Source of the DNA: Saprospiraceae bacterium
GTDB taxonomy: Bacteria > Bacteroidota > Bacteroidia > Chitinophagales > Saprospiraceae
NCBI GenBank assembly: GCA_016715465.1
Contig: JADKAA010000024.1
Location: 62,001 to 126,000 of the forward strand
DNA: 64,000 nucleotides
Direction of reading: 5' to 3'
Every line of letters begins with the position of its first letter. Positions within the stretch are counted from its first letter, which is position 1. The notes beneath the pieces are model-generated. The model ran no database searches, was not told where the DNA came from, and saw nothing but the letters and a program-made list of their open reading frames with translations. This document shows, piece by piece, positions 9,015 through 18,196 of this stretch. The translations under genes and the position numbers were made by a program.

Positions 9015-9443
9015 ATGAAGATAAAAATTAAACCTGCATATTACTGGTTCTCAATTTTTGCATTGACTTTCATCGCATATCAACTGGTGCAGGACAGCAT
9101 CAGACCCAATTATTCCGGCGACAATTTAATTGTGAAATACATATTGGGAATTGCCCCTAATTTGTTTCCCGCCATTGGCATTCCTGCTTTGTTTGTCCTG
9201 TTAATTCCGGAACTTTTCAAAGGAAACAAGACGAATAAATGGTTGAATACTGAACGTCACATAACAGCAAACATTGTTTCACTTATTGGACTTCTGACTT
9301 GGGAGTTTTTGCAAACTACGACAACAAGAGGTAGATTTGACTGGAACGATGTGCTGTGGACTTTGATTGGGGCTATGATTTTTCAATTGATATGGTTGGC
9401 AACTTCAATCGAATACAAAGAAGCTTATGAAGAAACAAGATAG
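9015..9443 (+). CDS. small multi-pass membrane protein, VanZ-like motif
   Basis: This 142-residue protein has about four predicted membrane segments: residues 8-25, 43-66, 85-102 and 112-130. The segment LIGLLTWEFLQ followed by RGRFDWNDVLWTLIGA resembles the conserved part of VanZ-like proteins (a Trp-Glu followed by Asp-Trp-x-Asp), but the match is short. No enzymatic motif is visible. The neighbours are unrelated. Confidence 0.55.
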   Translation: MKIKIKPAYYWFSIFALTFIAYQLVQDSIRPNYSGDNLIVKYILGIAPNLFPAIGIPALFVLLIPELFKGNKTNKWLNTERHITANIVSLIGLLTWEFLQTTTTRGRFDWNDVLWTLIGAMIFQLIWLATSIEYKEAYEETR

Positions 9444-9604
9444 ACAGATGTCAGTCACTTACAATGTAGAAAGGTGTGGGTTATCTGCCAGGGCGGTGCT
9501 TTCATCTGAGAAAAACAGCGACTTTAGATGCGGCAAAGCGCCATTATCATCTGAATAAATTAAATTGAATAGAAGAAATATATAAACCTAATATAGATAC
9601 CAAT

Positions 9605-10327
9605 ATGACATTTGAAGAAGTAGTTAATCACCGCAGATCCATTCGATATTATAAGGACTTACCCATTGATCCGGTAAAGGTCAAACACTGCATAGAACTG
9701 GCCTCATTGGCACCAAACAGTTCGAACATGCAGCTTTGGGAGTTTCATCACATTACCGATCCGGTTATTGTTAAGCAACTTGCTGTTGCCTGTTTGGATC
9801 AAAAGGCTGCATCGACCGCCCGGCAAATGGTGGTTTTTGTCACAAGACGGGATCTCTTTCTGAAGAGGTCAAAAAGAATACTTGAGCTGGAAACGCAAAA
9901 TATTATAAGGAACAGTCCAAAGGAAAGACAGAAAAACAGAATCAGGCAGAGGGAATTGTACTATGGAAAAGTAATACCGTTCTTATATGCCCGTTTTTTT
10001 GGAATTGTGGGGTTGATACGGATGATATTGGTAAACATAATCGGCCTTTTCAGGCCTGTCTTTTATCAGGTATCTGAAAATGACATAAGGGTCGTTGTAC
10101 ATAAGACATGTGCACTGGCGGCACAAACGTTCATGTTGGCTATGGCTAATGAAGGATACGACACCTGTCCTATGGAAGGATTTGATAGCAGAAGGGTAAA
10201 AAGAATATTGCAATTGCCTTATGGAGCGGAGATCAATATGGTTGTTTCTTGCGGTATGAGGGATGATCAGGGAGTTTGGGGAGAAAGGATTAGAATTCCT
10301 TTCAACGAAGTGTACAAGGAAATTTAA
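9605..10327 (+). CDS. nitroreductase-family flavoprotein
   Basis: This 240-residue FMN-dependent nitroreductase-family protein begins VVNHRRSIRYYKDLPID, the usual Arg-Arg-Ser-x-Arg FMN-phosphate binding start, followed by LASLAPNSSNMQLWEF, the second FMN contact. An insert (residues about 85-160) is basic and contains a hydrophobic stretch, LYARFFGIVGLIRMILVNIIGLF, that is unusual for the family and could associate with a membrane. The C-terminal part ALAAQTFMLAMANEGYDTCPMEGFD and IRIPFNEVYKEI fit the family. The substrate cannot be told from sequence. Confidence 0.8.
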   Translation: MTFEEVVNHRRSIRYYKDLPIDPVKVKHCIELASLAPNSSNMQLWEFHHITDPVIVKQLAVACLDQKAASTARQMVVFVTRRDLFLKRSKRILELETQNIIRNSPKERQKNRIRQRELYYGKVIPFLYARFFGIVGLIRMILVNIIGLFRPVFYQVSENDIRVVVHKTCALAAQTFMLAMANEGYDTCPMEGFDSRRVKRILQLPYGAEINMVVSCGMRDDQGVWGERIRIPFNEVYKEI

Positions 10328-10640
10328 AACTGAAAAATCTTTGCTGCAACATCCACTAGGCAATATAGCGGCAGACCGGTGGTTATGGGAAGTGCTTTTA
10401 TAATCCTGATGGATACCTTTGCCTTCACACCGGCAAGTAATTAAGGGTTATTGATAAGCTGCGGTGCGCATACGTGCATTTTTAATTTTCATTTGCACCA
10501 ATTAATTCCGTTTTGTATCTTTATAAAACAAGGTGTGTTTATAGACGGTTTAATGTGAGGAAACTTGTCGCAGACTGCTCACTGTCAAGACGTTGGAAAC
10601 GATTGAAAGCGTGACCAAACGATTAATTAAATATTAAAAT
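10328..10640. other. intergenic region with a promoter candidate
   Basis: This 313-bp gap contains no convincing reading frame. Its notable content is the promoter-like pair at 10492-10523 listed separately. The remaining sequence shows nothing I can name. Confidence 0.4.
10492..10523 (+). promoter_or_regulatory. Bacteroidota-type promoter candidate
   Basis: TTTG at 10492-10495 is followed after 20 bases by TATCTTTA at 10516-10523. It matches the Bacteroidota -33/-7 pattern TTTG-N19-20-TAnnTTTG except for the final base. It would transcribe the methyltransferase-like gene at 10641 with a leader of about 110 bases. Confidence 0.35.
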
Positions 10641-11489
10641 ATGATAAAACAGATTTACAGGTTTTTGAGCCCGAAATTTCAAAATTTATTTCTGGAGTAT
10701 AAAGTGGATTTTAAGCCGAGATATGGATATGGAAAACCGCCCCATCAGGATTTATATAAGATAATTGATGCAAATCGGGGAAAATATAAAGATTTGATTC
10801 ATAAAGCCTTAATGCTAAAAGAATCAATATGGACCATTAAGGATTCAACTAAAGAGACAGATGCTATAAAACCTTCATGGAATAACGGATTTTTGCCCGG
10901 ACTGGATATTATTGGAATTTATACATTACTTTCAGCGTATAAACCTAAAAAATACATTGAGATAGGTTCAGGAAACTCGACAAAAGTGGCCTATAAGGCA
11001 AAGACTGAGCTTAAACTGGATACCGAAATTATTTCAATTGATCCAATGCCTCGCGCTGAGATTGATACATTGGCCAACAAAGTGATTAGAGAGCCGTTTG
11101 AGAATATTGATTTTAATATTTTGGACGAGCTAAATGAAGGCGACATCCTTTTTGTGGATAACTCTCACCGGATTTTGCCAAATTCCGATTCAATGGTGTT
11201 TTTTCTTGAGATATTGCCCCGGTTGAAAAAAGGTGTGATTGTACATATTCATGACATTTATTTGCCATATGATTATCCGCAATTTATGTGTGATAGATTT
11301 TATTCTGAGCAGTATGGATTGGCAATGTATTTGTTGGCAAATCCGGTAAAATATGACACGATTTTGCCAAATTATTTCATCTTTGAGGATAAAGAACTTT
11401 CGGAATTAATAGCTCCTATTTGGGAGCATGATAATCTCAGAGGAGTTGAAAAACATGGCGGTTCGTATTGGATAAGAATAAATGATTGA
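10641..11489 (+). CDS. class I SAM-dependent methyltransferase-like protein
   Basis: This 282-residue protein has a Rossmann-type core: KKYIEIGSGNSTKVAYKA is the SAM-binding glycine-rich loop, EIISIDPMPR provides the acidic residue after strand 2, and GDILFVDNSHRI plus LKKGVIVHIHDIYLPYDYP match the Methyltransf_24 group, which often acts on sugars or small metabolites. The C-terminal 60 residues contain LPNYFIFEDKELSELIAPIW. No partner gene is nearby. The substrate is unknown and the enzymatic role is inferred from the fold. Confidence 0.7.
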   Translation: MIKQIYRFLSPKFQNLFLEYKVDFKPRYGYGKPPHQDLYKIIDANRGKYKDLIHKALMLKESIWTIKDSTKETDAIKPSWNNGFLPGLDIIGIYTLLSAYKPKKYIEIGSGNSTKVAYKAKTELKLDTEIISIDPMPRAEIDTLANKVIREPFENIDFNILDELNEGDILFVDNSHRILPNSDSMVFFLEILPRLKKGVIVHIHDIYLPYDYPQFMCDRFYSEQYGLAMYLLANPVKYDTILPNYFIFEDKELSELIAPIWEHDNLRGVEKHGGSYWIRIND

Positions 11490-11546
11490 CAAAACTGCGG
11501 TCCAAAAACGCAATAACCAGGTCAGTGCAAAGAGACATCGAAGAAA

Positions 11547-12506
11547 ATGACAAAGAGATATCAAATAGGGTTAATCCTAAATCTTCTGATTATTATATGC
11601 AATCAGACCTTTGCTCAGCATAAATCAACACGGGAAATTCTTTGGACAACTGATTGGAGTCCAAATGGAAAATTTATAGCGATTGGCGGAAATGTGGACA
11701 CCCTGAAAATTTACGATGGAAGGGATTTAGAACCATACAAATCATTTCCTGTAAAAGGCACAATAACGCGAATAAAATGGCATCCATCAAAAAACATTGT
11801 TGCGGTAGCTACACAAACATCTGAAGCCAAATCCAATATCCTCAATCTGGATACGAATGAAAAAATAGAATTGAACGGAATTTCACCCGATGGGGCAAGA
11901 GGAGTAGATTGGAACAAAACCGGCAAATATTTGGCTGTTGCCGACAATGACGGTCAAATATTGATTTATAATCTAAAAGGTGAATTAATAAGAAAATTTA
12001 ATACTGGAAATACCAAAAGTATTACTGCCGTTGATTGGCACCCCAAAAAAGATGAGCTGATAACGGTTTCTGAAAAAATACGAATATTTGACATAGAAGG
12101 GAATCAATTGAGAAGCTTTAAGCACCGGCCAGAAGAAGTACTTATATTGAGTGTAGCCTGGCATCAATCTGGTTCTTTTTTTGTTACAGGCGACTATGGA
12201 GATGAAAAAGACAAATCCCTGCTTCAATATTGGGATGAAAAAGGAAAACTGTTAAAATCAATTGATATTGGCAAAGGAGAATACCGAAATTTAAGTTGGA
12301 ATAAGAAAGGAAACAAATTGGCGTCTGCCAGCGATGCATTGAGAATTTGGGACACCAAAGGCAACCTTATGTCAGAGGGGAAGTCTCAGGACTATTTATG
12401 GGGTGTATCGTGGAATAAAAAAGGAAACAGAATTATTACCTCAAGTATGGAGCAAAGAATTATACTTTGGAATAGCAGGGCAGAAAGAATATTGACCAAA
12501 GAATAG
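11547..12506 (+). CDS. exported WD40-repeat protein
   Basis: The protein has 319 residues with a signal peptide at the start (IGLILNLLIIICNQTFAQ). The rest is a WD40 beta-propeller with repeated units such as TTDWSPNGKFIAIGG, VDWNKTGKYLAVADNDGQILIYN, VDWHPKKDELITVSEKIRIFD, VAWHQSGSFFVTGDYGD, LSWNKKGNKLASASDALRIWD and VSWNKKGNRIITSSMEQRIILWN. Six to seven blades fit the length. WD40 proteins are scaffolds; export suggests a periplasmic or surface role, but no partner is evident. Confidence 0.8.
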   Translation: MTKRYQIGLILNLLIIICNQTFAQHKSTREILWTTDWSPNGKFIAIGGNVDTLKIYDGRDLEPYKSFPVKGTITRIKWHPSKNIVAVATQTSEAKSNILNLDTNEKIELNGISPDGARGVDWNKTGKYLAVADNDGQILIYNLKGELIRKFNTGNTKSITAVDWHPKKDELITVSEKIRIFDIEGNQLRSFKHRPEEVLILSVAWHQSGSFFVTGDYGDEKDKSLLQYWDEKGKLLKSIDIGKGEYRNLSWNKKGNKLASASDALRIWDTKGNLMSEGKSQDYLWGVSWNKKGNRIITSSMEQRIILWNSRAERILTKE

Positions 12507-12786
12507 CGGGAAATATTTATGATGGGAATTGGAAAGCCATAACCAGACAAAAACCAAATACAATAATTATTATTTTAGAAATGCACATGGTTTCTGGGTC
12601 TGATAATAAAGAATGCTAAAAATTGGCATATAAAGACCTCGGGTTTTCGTACCAGTGTTAAGTTTATTTCAATTTGGTATTTTTGTATTTGCTTTATTGA
12701 TGTTCTGTAATGATCAACCAACTGCACATGTTTGGAAGGTCACCCGGAGAGATGTTGACAGAATTTAACAATATTAAAATCGATAT

Positions 12787-13671
12787 ATGTTAGAGAAGGA
12801 ATTGATTAGTAAAGGGATCCCCGTCTTAATATTGCTTGTATTGGGATTATTGGAAGCTTTAGGGGGATTGTACCTTCAGGATAGAAGAACTAAAAATGAT
12901 TGGACGATAGAATTAGTAAGTCTTCTAACGCTGCCTACGTTGGTACAGCCCGGGATATTTTTGCTGACATTCTGGATCGGTCAAAATTGGTTTTCCCAAC
13001 ACGAGGATTATTACATTGGTATTTCTTTTGGGTGGCAATTACTGGCATTTCTTATTCTGGATGATATGACACAGTATTGGTGGCATCGTCTTTCTCATGT
13101 CAACAGAATGATGTGGAAACTCCACCGGCCTCACCATGTGGTTGAAGAAATGGGAGTGCTGGTTACCTATAGAAATGCTATTTTGTATTATGCACTTATG
13201 CCGGGTATTTGGTTATCTGCGATATTGGTTTATGTAGGCATGGGGTATGCATATTTGTTTTACTTACCTGTGAAACTGGGTGTGATTTTATTGGCCCATA
13301 GTGAGACGAAATGGGATCGTGTTTTATATAAGTACACAATTTTAAAACCTTTAGCCTGGATAGTAGAAAGGACTATATCTACCCCTAGCACACATTTTGC
13401 GCATCATGGGTTAACGGCAGAAGATGGTATTTCAAATCCCAATGGAAATTTCGGTAATTTGCTTTTTATTTGGGATGTAATCTTTGGAACAGCAAAAATT
13501 ACCAGAAAATATCCTGCTGTTTTCGGTGCGTGGAATAAAATAAAGGAGCCGTGGTACGTCCAGTTGTTTTTTCCTATAATTAGATCAAAAAAGCCTGAAA
13601 GCGAATTACACTCCATGGTTACAAAAAACGACTATGACCCATCGATGGCATATAAGGATTTTGAAAGGTAG
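12787..13671 (+). CDS. sterol desaturase / fatty acid hydroxylase family membrane protein
   Basis: This 294-residue integral membrane di-iron enzyme shows the three histidine clusters of the fatty acid hydroxylase superfamily: HRLSH and HRPHH near residues 98-115, and HFAHH near residue 203. Membrane segments flank them (residues about 10-28, 45-65, 80-95, 130-165). It would insert oxygen or a double bond into a lipid substrate using O2 and non-haem iron. The substrate, for example a carotenoid, sterol-like lipid or fatty acid, cannot be inferred. It stands alone. Confidence 0.85.
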   Translation: MLEKELISKGIPVLILLVLGLLEALGGLYLQDRRTKNDWTIELVSLLTLPTLVQPGIFLLTFWIGQNWFSQHEDYYIGISFGWQLLAFLILDDMTQYWWHRLSHVNRMMWKLHRPHHVVEEMGVLVTYRNAILYYALMPGIWLSAILVYVGMGYAYLFYLPVKLGVILLAHSETKWDRVLYKYTILKPLAWIVERTISTPSTHFAHHGLTAEDGISNPNGNFGNLLFIWDVIFGTAKITRKYPAVFGAWNKIKEPWYVQLFFPIIRSKKPESELHSMVTKNDYDPSMAYKDFER

Positions 13672-13830
13672 TTGACTATGAGTCAGAAGTACCTTCAAGT
13701 TGGTACCTTATAAAAAGATAGTAGCTTTGTATTTAGCCAAAACATAATTATTAATATGTATTTAAGGCCAGCTGCTATACTAAGGCAAAGCAAATTGATT
13801 TAATATTAGTCAGAAATAATCACTGAACAA

Positions 13831-14271
13831 ATGGCAACAGCATTGAAAGAGAGAATTGACAACGAAACGACATTAAGGGAATTTATGCAAGAGATCTGGA
13901 ATGAAAAAAATGTGGAAAACATTTCATTGTATCTGGCTGATGAATACGTAATATTTATCGACAATGCCGATCCCTGGGAAGGTAAGACGTTAAGCCGGAA
14001 GGATTTTGTAACGCGATTAAATTACACATTTGATTCATTCCCGGATATTCATTTTGAAATAAAAACAGCTGTATCAGACGCAGATCTTGTAGCGATCACC
14101 TGGGTAATGACGGGGACCAATACCGGTAAGATAGCAGGTTTTCCCGCCACCAACAGAAAGATAGCAGCAAATGGAGTTACTTTTTATCATTTTTCGGATG
14201 GTAAAATATGTGGCCATACGCAGGTGTATGACCGGACTACGATCATTAGGCAATTGGGATTTATCGCCTGA
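13831..14271 (+). CDS. SnoaL-like / ester cyclase family protein
   Basis: The 146-residue NTF2-like alpha+beta barrel protein contains FMQEIWNEKNVENISLYLADEYV, SRKDFVTRLNYTFDSFPDIHFEI and the MTGTNTGKIAGFPATNRKI hairpin followed by GVTFYHFSDGKICGHTQVYD, the signature of SnoaL polyketide-cyclase-like proteins. In most bacteria these are uncharacterised. No polyketide genes are nearby, so a cyclase reaction should not be assumed. Confidence 0.8.
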   Translation: MATALKERIDNETTLREFMQEIWNEKNVENISLYLADEYVIFIDNADPWEGKTLSRKDFVTRLNYTFDSFPDIHFEIKTAVSDADLVAITWVMTGTNTGKIAGFPATNRKIAANGVTFYHFSDGKICGHTQVYDRTTIIRQLGFIA

Positions 14272-14312
14272 CGACACGATTGCTTTCGCCGATTTCAGTA
14301 CATTGATCTTTA

Positions 14313-14514
14313 AGAAACCGGGGCCTGGCCTCCGAATTGGCGAAGGGACTGATAGATCATGCTTTTAAAAATGAGGAGGTGAGCTGCATTTTGGCTCATA
14401 CCCTGGGCCACGAAAATCCTTCTACCCGGGTTTTAAGTAAAATCGGATTTGTAAAAACGCAGGAGATCAACGATCCGGAGGACGGTCTGATATGGAGGTG
14501 GGAATTGAAAAGAT
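14313..14514 (+). pseudogene. C-terminal remnant of a GNAT acetyltransferase
   Basis: A 66-codon frame without a start codon encodes GLASELAKGLIDHAF, ILAHTLGHENPSTRVLSKIGF and a final DGLIWRWELKR, the acetyl-CoA-binding helix and last strands of a RimJ/RimL-like GNAT enzyme. The N-terminal two thirds are missing. The preceding SnoaL-like gene ends 41 bp upstream. This is a deletion remnant. Confidence 0.65.
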
Positions 14515-14737
14515 GATGAGCTATAAAATAGGTGAATGGTGCGCCTGGTCCAAGGTGCTATTATTCAATTTATAATTGTTATGGCCTGACGGCAGCGAAT
14601 TGACCATAAAAGTACTCTATGATTTTACAGCCCGCTTAGATTTTTTGAAAGCAAACTTGTTTACTTACCTGTAGTTCTGGATTCAGGGTCTTAAATCAAA
14701 GATGTTGGTTTTTCTTTCACATTAATGTTTTGAAGTT

Positions 14738-17700
14738 ATGAAATACCAATTGCGATTTCTGCAGAATGTACCCCCGCAACGGGTGAAATATGGTATTGTC
14801 ATACTGCTAATATTAATTCAGCTAACGCTTCAATCTCAGGTGTGGACTCCAGTAAGTGGCTTGCCGGTTTCGGTCGCGTTGAAAACGGTAAAATTCATCG
14901 ACATTTCTACCGGTTGGGTTGCCGGTGAGAATGGCACCATCATGAAAACTACGGATGGAGGGGCGACCTGGGCCGTGCAGACATCCGGAATTACCAGCAC
15001 CATCCGAAGCATTTTCTTTTTGGATGCAAACAATGGCTGGGCATGCGGCGATGGGGGAAGCATCCTGAGGACTTTGGATGGGGGCACAAGCTGGACTCCT
15101 CAATCATCTCCCTTCACAACCCAGTACAACAGCATCCGATTTGCTACGGCCACTACCGGCTGGCTGGTAGGTGCGGGAAATGTTCTGCTTAAAACCATCA
15201 ATGGAGGTGACACCTGGGTGCAACAGCAAAACCAGGGTGTGTCCATGTGGGGACTTGAAGTACTTACTACCCTGTCTGCCTGGACGTGTGGCGGATTTAA
15301 CAATACACAGGGCAGTCCTACCTTACTCAAAACAAACAATGGTACCAACTGGTCTCCCCAGAATAACTCCGGAGTTTCCAGTTTTATTACTTTCAATGAT
15401 ATTAGGTTTACCGATGCAAATAATGGCTGGATAGTAGGCGGTAGCGGCATCATCCGCCATACAACGGATGGAGGAGCAAGCCCATGGACGAGTCAAAATA
15501 GTGGCACTCAGGCAGAACTGTTGTCGGTCGATTTTATAAATGCCTCTGTGGGATATGCCTGCGGCAGGGATGGCGTCATCATCGCCACCAGCAATGGCGG
15601 GACCACCTGGGTGGGTCAGAGTTCTTCCATCACCTCCGGTGCCTTGTGGGAAATTGATATGGTCAACGATACCCTGGGTTTTGCAGTGGGCGATGTCGGT
15701 ATATTGAGGCATCATGTTTATGTGCCAATACAGCCCATTGATTTGTTGCAGCCAAATACAGGGGGCGAGATATTTCAAATCGGGACCAAGCGCTTCATCA
15801 TCTGGCAGTCTCAGGCGGGAATCAGCAGCGTAAAACTACAATACAGTACGGCAGGGAATACCGGTCCGTGGACCACCATTGTTGCTTCAACACCGGCGGC
15901 CGTGGGCAGTTATTCCTGGAATGTGCCCAACACTTCTTCTGTAAATTGTTACGTGAGGATATCAGACGTCCAGAATGGAAATGTCTTCGATGTGAGTAAT
16001 GCACCCTTTTACATTTTAACAACACCCCGTGGTTTGGATTATTCGGTACTTACTTCTGCTATGGTGAGTACCACTCCCGCCACGATCAATGTTTCCTGGG
16101 TTGCGGATGCCAATGCGTTGTCGTATTCCCTGGATAGGAAATTGCCAGCCGATACGAGTTGGACCAATCTGACCACACTACCCGGAACCACCAATAACTA
16201 TGCGGATAATGCCGTAACACCGGGTATCATCTATGAATACCGGGTGGTAAAAACCACACCATCGGTCACCGGCTATGGTTACTTGTATGCGGGAATTGAT
16301 ATTGCGCCGACAGAATCAAGGGGTACCCTGCTGCTAGCAGTAGAGCAGACATTTGCCGTACCCCTGCAAACGGAATTGGCTTTATTGCGGAATGATCTGA
16401 TTGCTGATGGATGGAAGGTCATACAGCGGGAGTTTCCTGCCACCACAAAGGACACCACACTTAAACACTGGGTCACAGACGAGTACAGTAAGCCCGGTGC
16501 TGCGGTAAAATCATTATTGATCATCGGGCATTTTGCCATTCCATATTCGGGAAATTTTGCGCCAGATGGGCATACAGAAAGAGTCGGCGCGCAACCGGCG
16601 GATGTCTTTTATGCGGATGTGGATGGAATGTGGACCGATTTTTCGGTCACTACCAACAATACAGGACAGATCTATACGCCCAATGTGCCCAATGATGGAT
16701 ATTGGGACCCAAGCACCATACCTTCGCCGGCTGAACTGCAGGTGGGACGTATCGATATGCGCAGCATGACGGGTTTTCCATTGAGTGAGGTTGACTTGCT
16801 GAGACAATATTTGAATAAAAACCACGCGTATCGTTTCAAAACCATCAATCCCGACAGAAAAGGTTTATTGAACATTCACCTGGATAACAGCCTGCCCTCT
16901 ACCTCTGCTGTGGCGTGGAGGAGTTTCGCGCCCATGCTGGGCAGTGACCATATTGCCATGATCAATACGGCAGGATGTACCGCAAATAGCAGCTGTGCTG
17001 TTTTTATGGACTCGTTGCAGGCTCATTCTTATCTCTGGACCTACATGGCCGGTGGAGGAAGCGATACCAGTTGTGCCGATCCGGTATTGACCAGTTCACA
17101 GTGCATCAACCAGCCAATGAATACCGTTTTTATGCAACTGTATGGCAGTTATTTTGTGGAATGGGCAAAGGGTGGGATCACGGGCACTACCAATCATTTA
17201 TTGAGGGCACCGCTTGCAAATTCAGGAATGCCACTGGCTACCTGCTGGACCGGAGGGAATCCCCGGTGGTATTTTCAGCACATGGGTCTGGGCGAAAGTA
17301 TTGGATTTTCCACTTTGCAAAGTCAGAACAATAAAGGAATATACAATACCGGCAGCAATCAATTGATGGGCGGTGTACACATGGCCCTCATGGGAGATCC
17401 ATCGCTGCGGCTGCACATGGTTCATCCTGTTACCAATCTCTTAGCAGCACAAGCCGGCACTTCGGTACAGTTAAACTGGACCGCATCCGCAGATAATGAC
17501 ATCGTGGGTTACCATGTTTACCGGGCAGACAGCATGTCCGGAACTTTCACCAAGCTGAATTCCGCGCTCATAGTGCAGACATCCTATACAGATACCATGC
17601 CCACCTTAACAAATGATAATGTGTATATGGTCAGGGCGGTTAAACACGAAATTGTGCCATCGGGCACATACTTTAATATGAGTTCGGGAAATTTTATTAG

Positions 17701-17938
17701 CAAATCGCTTGAAACAACATTTACTTTTTCCGGCAATGGAAGCTGGAGTACGGCGGGTAACTGGGAGAATAACCTTAAACCTCCCGCTATGCTGCCTGCC
17801 GGTTTTACGATCATCATAGACCCCGTTCCCGGTGGGCAATGTGTATTGGATGTCGTGCAACACATAGCCGGCGGGGCGGAAATCCATGTCGTTCCGGGAG
17901 CATCCTTTTTAATTGAGTTGGAGCTCGATATCCATTGA
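14738..17938 (+). CDS. large secreted YCF48-repeat protein with a gingipain-like (C25) domain
   Basis: The 1066-residue protein has an N-terminal signal segment (GIVILLILIQLTLQSQ). Residues 35-325 are BNR/YCF48-type propeller repeats (GWVAGENGTIMKTTDGGATW, GWACGDGGSILRTLDGGTSW, GWIVGGSG). An FN3 domain follows, then residues about 530-870 resemble a C25 gingipain-type peptidase (TLLLAVEQ, SLLIIGHFAIPYSG, AELQVGRIDMRSM, YMAGGGSDTSCAD). A second FN3 domain (VTNLLAAQAGTSVQLNWTAS) and a short C-terminal module (GSWSTAGNWENN) close the protein. Where C25 enzymes have their catalytic His in a Y-x-G-H-G context this protein has AGGG, and I see no equivalent of the catalytic Cys, so it may be inactive. 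No standard T9SS tail is visible. A truncated second copy lies at 22038. Confidence 0.65.
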   Translation: MKYQLRFLQNVPPQRVKYGIVILLILIQLTLQSQVWTPVSGLPVSVALKTVKFIDISTGWVAGENGTIMKTTDGGATWAVQTSGITSTIRSIFFLDANNGWACGDGGSILRTLDGGTSWTPQSSPFTTQYNSIRFATATTGWLVGAGNVLLKTINGGDTWVQQQNQGVSMWGLEVLTTLSAWTCGGFNNTQGSPTLLKTNNGTNWSPQNNSGVSSFITFNDIRFTDANNGWIVGGSGIIRHTTDGGASPWTSQNSGTQAELLSVDFINASVGYACGRDGVIIATSNGGTTWVGQSSSITSGALWEIDMVNDTLGFAVGDVGILRHHVYVPIQPIDLLQPNTGGEIFQIGTKRFIIWQSQAGISSVKLQYSTAGNTGPWTTIVASTPAAVGSYSWNVPNTSSVNCYVRISDVQNGNVFDVSNAPFYILTTPRGLDYSVLTSAMVSTTPATINVSWVADANALSYSLDRKLPADTSWTNLTTLPGTTNNYADNAVTPGIIYEYRVVKTTPSVTGYGYLYAGIDIAPTESRGTLLLAVEQTFAVPLQTELALLRNDLIADGWKVIQREFPATTKDTTLKHWVTDEYSKPGAAVKSLLIIGHFAIPYSGNFAPDGHTERVGAQPADVFYADVDGMWTDFSVTTNNTGQIYTPNVPNDGYWDPSTIPSPAELQVGRIDMRSMTGFPLSEVDLLRQYLNKNHAYRFKTINPDRKGLLNIHLDNSLPSTSAVAWRSFAPMLGSDHIAMINTAGCTANSSCAVFMDSLQAHSYLWTYMAGGGSDTSCADPVLTSSQCINQPMNTVFMQLYGSYFVEWAKGGITGTTNHLLRAPLANSGMPLATCWTGGNPRWYFQHMGLGESIGFSTLQSQNNKGIYNTGSNQLMGGVHMALMGDPSLRLHMVHPVTNLLAAQAGTSVQLNWTASADNDIVGYHVYRADSMSGTFTKLNSALIVQTSYTDTMPTLTNDNVYMVRAVKHEIVPSGTYFNMSSGNFISKSLETTFTFSGNGSWSTAGNWENNLKPPAMLPAGFTIIIDPVPGGQCVLDVVQHIAGGAEIHVVPGASFLIELELDIH

Positions 17939-18196
17939 AACATTTCCGGTTATTTGAATAAGGGTGACATCATGCGAATGGGACAGGGTGTAATTTTATG
18001 CTTTGCTGATGCTTTTCCAATAAAATTATTAATTATAGGTAACCTCCGGTCAATATTGGCTGCAGCGTAGGCTAGGAAGCCGAAAAGTTGCCGTAAATAG
18101 CGATGAGGACCAATATTCTTCTTATATTGGTTAAGAGAAATAGATAGAATTCAGAACATAATATTTAAGATTGCCTCAATTAAATTGGACTTGGTT

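Noticed and set aside
13685..13715. GTACC repeats after the sterol desaturase gene as a terminator
   Set aside because: The arms do not pair cleanly and there is no T-run.
14822..16875. Many open frames antisense to the YCF48/C25-like protein
   Set aside because: Shadow frames caused by the codon bias of the real gene; none has conserved motifs.
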